DNA from: Candidatus Roizmanbacteria bacterium CG_4_10_14_0_8_um_filter_33_9
GTDB taxonomy: Bacteria; Patescibacteriota; Microgenomatia; UBA1406; GWC2-37-13
NCBI GenBank assembly: GCA_002785065.1
Contig: PFLI01000179.1
Location: forward strand, 1 to 6,315
Length of the DNA: 6,315 nt
Reading direction: 5' to 3'
A model generated the notes under the pieces. It did not search any database. It saw only the letters and a list, made by a program, of their open reading frames with translations, and was not told the DNA's origin. Of the stretch, positions 5,711 to 6,315 are shown one piece after another. The position numbers were made by a program, and so were the translations under genes. How positions within the stretch are numbered: position 1 is the first letter of the stretch; every line of letters starts with the position of its first letter.

Positions 5711-6315
5711 AAGAAAATCTCTTGACCTCTTTCAGGTCCAACTGATAATATTGAAACTGGTATACCTAATTGTTTTTCAATAAACTGCACATATTTTTGA
5801 ACCTCTTTTGGTAAATTCTGCCATGTTTTAATGCTGGATAAATCAACGTCCCATCCTTTCATTTTTTTATATACCGGTTTACATTTATTGAAATCAACAA
5901 TACAAGACGGAACTTCACTGATTTTTTTCCCATTCAATTCGTAATGAGTACAAATAAAAAGCTCTTTTAATTGCGACAACACATCGATTTTTGTTAGCAC
6001 TATGGATGAAAAACCGGACAATCTAACTGCAGTTCGAAGAAGCGGAAGATCTAACCACCCACATCTTCGCGGTCTTTTAGAAACGGTGCCAAATTCCCTC
6101 CCAACCTCACGAATTTTTGCTCCTATATTATCAAATAGTTCTGTTGGAAAAGGACCATTCCCAACACGTGTTGTATATGCTTTAACAATTCCGATTGAAA
6201 ATATCCGTTGAGGTGCAATGCCCACATAGGGAAAAACTGCTCCTGAGATAGTATGTATTGCAGTTGTGTAAGGGTATGTTCCAAATACTCCATCAAGAAA
6301 AGTACCATGCGCGCC
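5707..6315 (-). CDS. purA: Adenylosuccinate synthetase, C-terminal half (5' end outside window)
   Basis: Joins IMP and aspartate using GTP to give adenylosuccinate, the first step from IMP to AMP. The frame is open to the right edge. The 202 visible residues are about the C-terminal half of a roughly 430-residue bacterial enzyme; the N-terminal P-loop-like and catalytic Asp/His motifs are beyond the edge. Local numbering starts at 6315. Visible are GAHGTFLD (1-8) and GTYPYTT (12-18) of the IMP site, YTTRVGNGPFPTEL (47-60), the aspartate loop EFGTVSKRPRRCGW (74-87), the guanine-recognition TKID (108-111) and the C-terminal GPER (193-196). The family glutamine of GAQG (Gln224 in E. coli) is His3 here, and the usual TTGR of the aspartate loop is VSKR, keeping both conserved Arg (81 and 83). 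The GTG at 6225 is an internal codon (Val31), not a start. Overlaps the next gene by four bases. Confidence 0.95.
   Translation of the reverse strand, partial: GAHGTFLDGVFGTYPYTTAIHTISGAVFPYVGIAPQRIFSIGIVKAYTTRVGNGPFPTELFDNIGAKIREVGREFGTVSKRPRRCGWLDLPLLRTAVRLSGFSSIVLTKIDVLSQLKELFICTHYELNGKKISEVPSCIVDFNKCKPVYKKMKGWDVDLSSIKTWQNLPKEVQKYVQFIEKQLGIPVSILSVGPERGQEIFL

Noticed and set aside
6002..6308. Plus-strand open frame (6002-6211) and an out-of-frame minus-strand frame (6123-6308)
   Set aside because: Both overlap purA in other frames. The true frame, with GTYPY, TRVGNGPFPTEL and RPRRCGW, runs through to the right edge.
1..6315. TGA recoded as glycine (genetic code 25)
   Set aside because: No TGA falls within a conserved domain in any of the seven genes, and TGA sits at natural protein ends with immediate downstream starts in four cases. 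The standard bacterial code explains everything.
1..6315. CRISPR array, insertion sequence, tRNA or riboswitch
   Set aside because: No regularly spaced repeats, terminal inverted repeats, transposase motifs or RNA gene signatures were seen, and the coding density leaves no room for them.

Overview
The window is compact, AT-rich bacterial DNA with seven protein-coding genes. There is no RNA gene, mobile element or CRISPR array, and the largest gap between genes is 31 bases. Small genes, almost no intergenic space, 4-base stop/start overlaps and a membrane-anchored PEGA-PEGA-SH3 protein suggest a small-genome lineage such as the Candidate Phyla Radiation (Patescibacteria, perhaps Microgenomates-like). 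That placement is an inference from style, not from a marker gene. TGA ends four of the genes and never interrupts a conserved domain, so there is no sign of the UGA-to-glycine code found in some CPR lineages.

Left half, + strand (1-2834): a tightly packed sugar-nucleotide and glycosyltransfer module. It starts with the C-terminal part of a UDP-glucose 6-dehydrogenase (its 5' end lies outside the window). A complete UDP-glucuronate decarboxylase (UDP-xylose synthase type) follows after one base. A complete DPM1-like family 2 glycosyltransferase fused to a GtrA-like four-helix membrane domain then overlaps it by four bases. Together they read as UDP-glucose -> UDP-glucuronate -> UDP-xylose, followed by transfer of a sugar to a polyprenyl-phosphate carrier at the membrane. 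The order resembles the Ugd/ArnA/ArnC logic of lipid-linked pentose formation, but the sugar used by the transferase cannot be read from sequence.

Right half, - strand (6315 down to 2836): a purine-nucleotide operon that also contains a surface protein. In transcription order it holds the C-terminal half of adenylosuccinate synthetase (5' end outside the window), an IMP dehydrogenase-family protein with two CBS domains (4-base overlap), a Nudix hydrolase of the ADP-ribose pyrophosphatase type (3-base gap), and a single-pass membrane protein with two PEGA repeats and a C-terminal bacterial SH3 domain (31-base gap holding a possible promoter). The two operons converge with a single base between their stop codons and no visible terminator.

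No obviously new multi-gene system is visible. The points most worth a second look are in the IMP dehydrogenase-like protein. It keeps the catalytic cysteine loop but has lost several expected IMP-phosphate contacts and the Arg-Tyr flap dyad. The neighbouring adenylosuccinate synthetase also departs from consensus in its IMP/aspartate pocket. This leaves open whether the pair runs the usual IMP branch point or a guanine-to-adenine salvage route.
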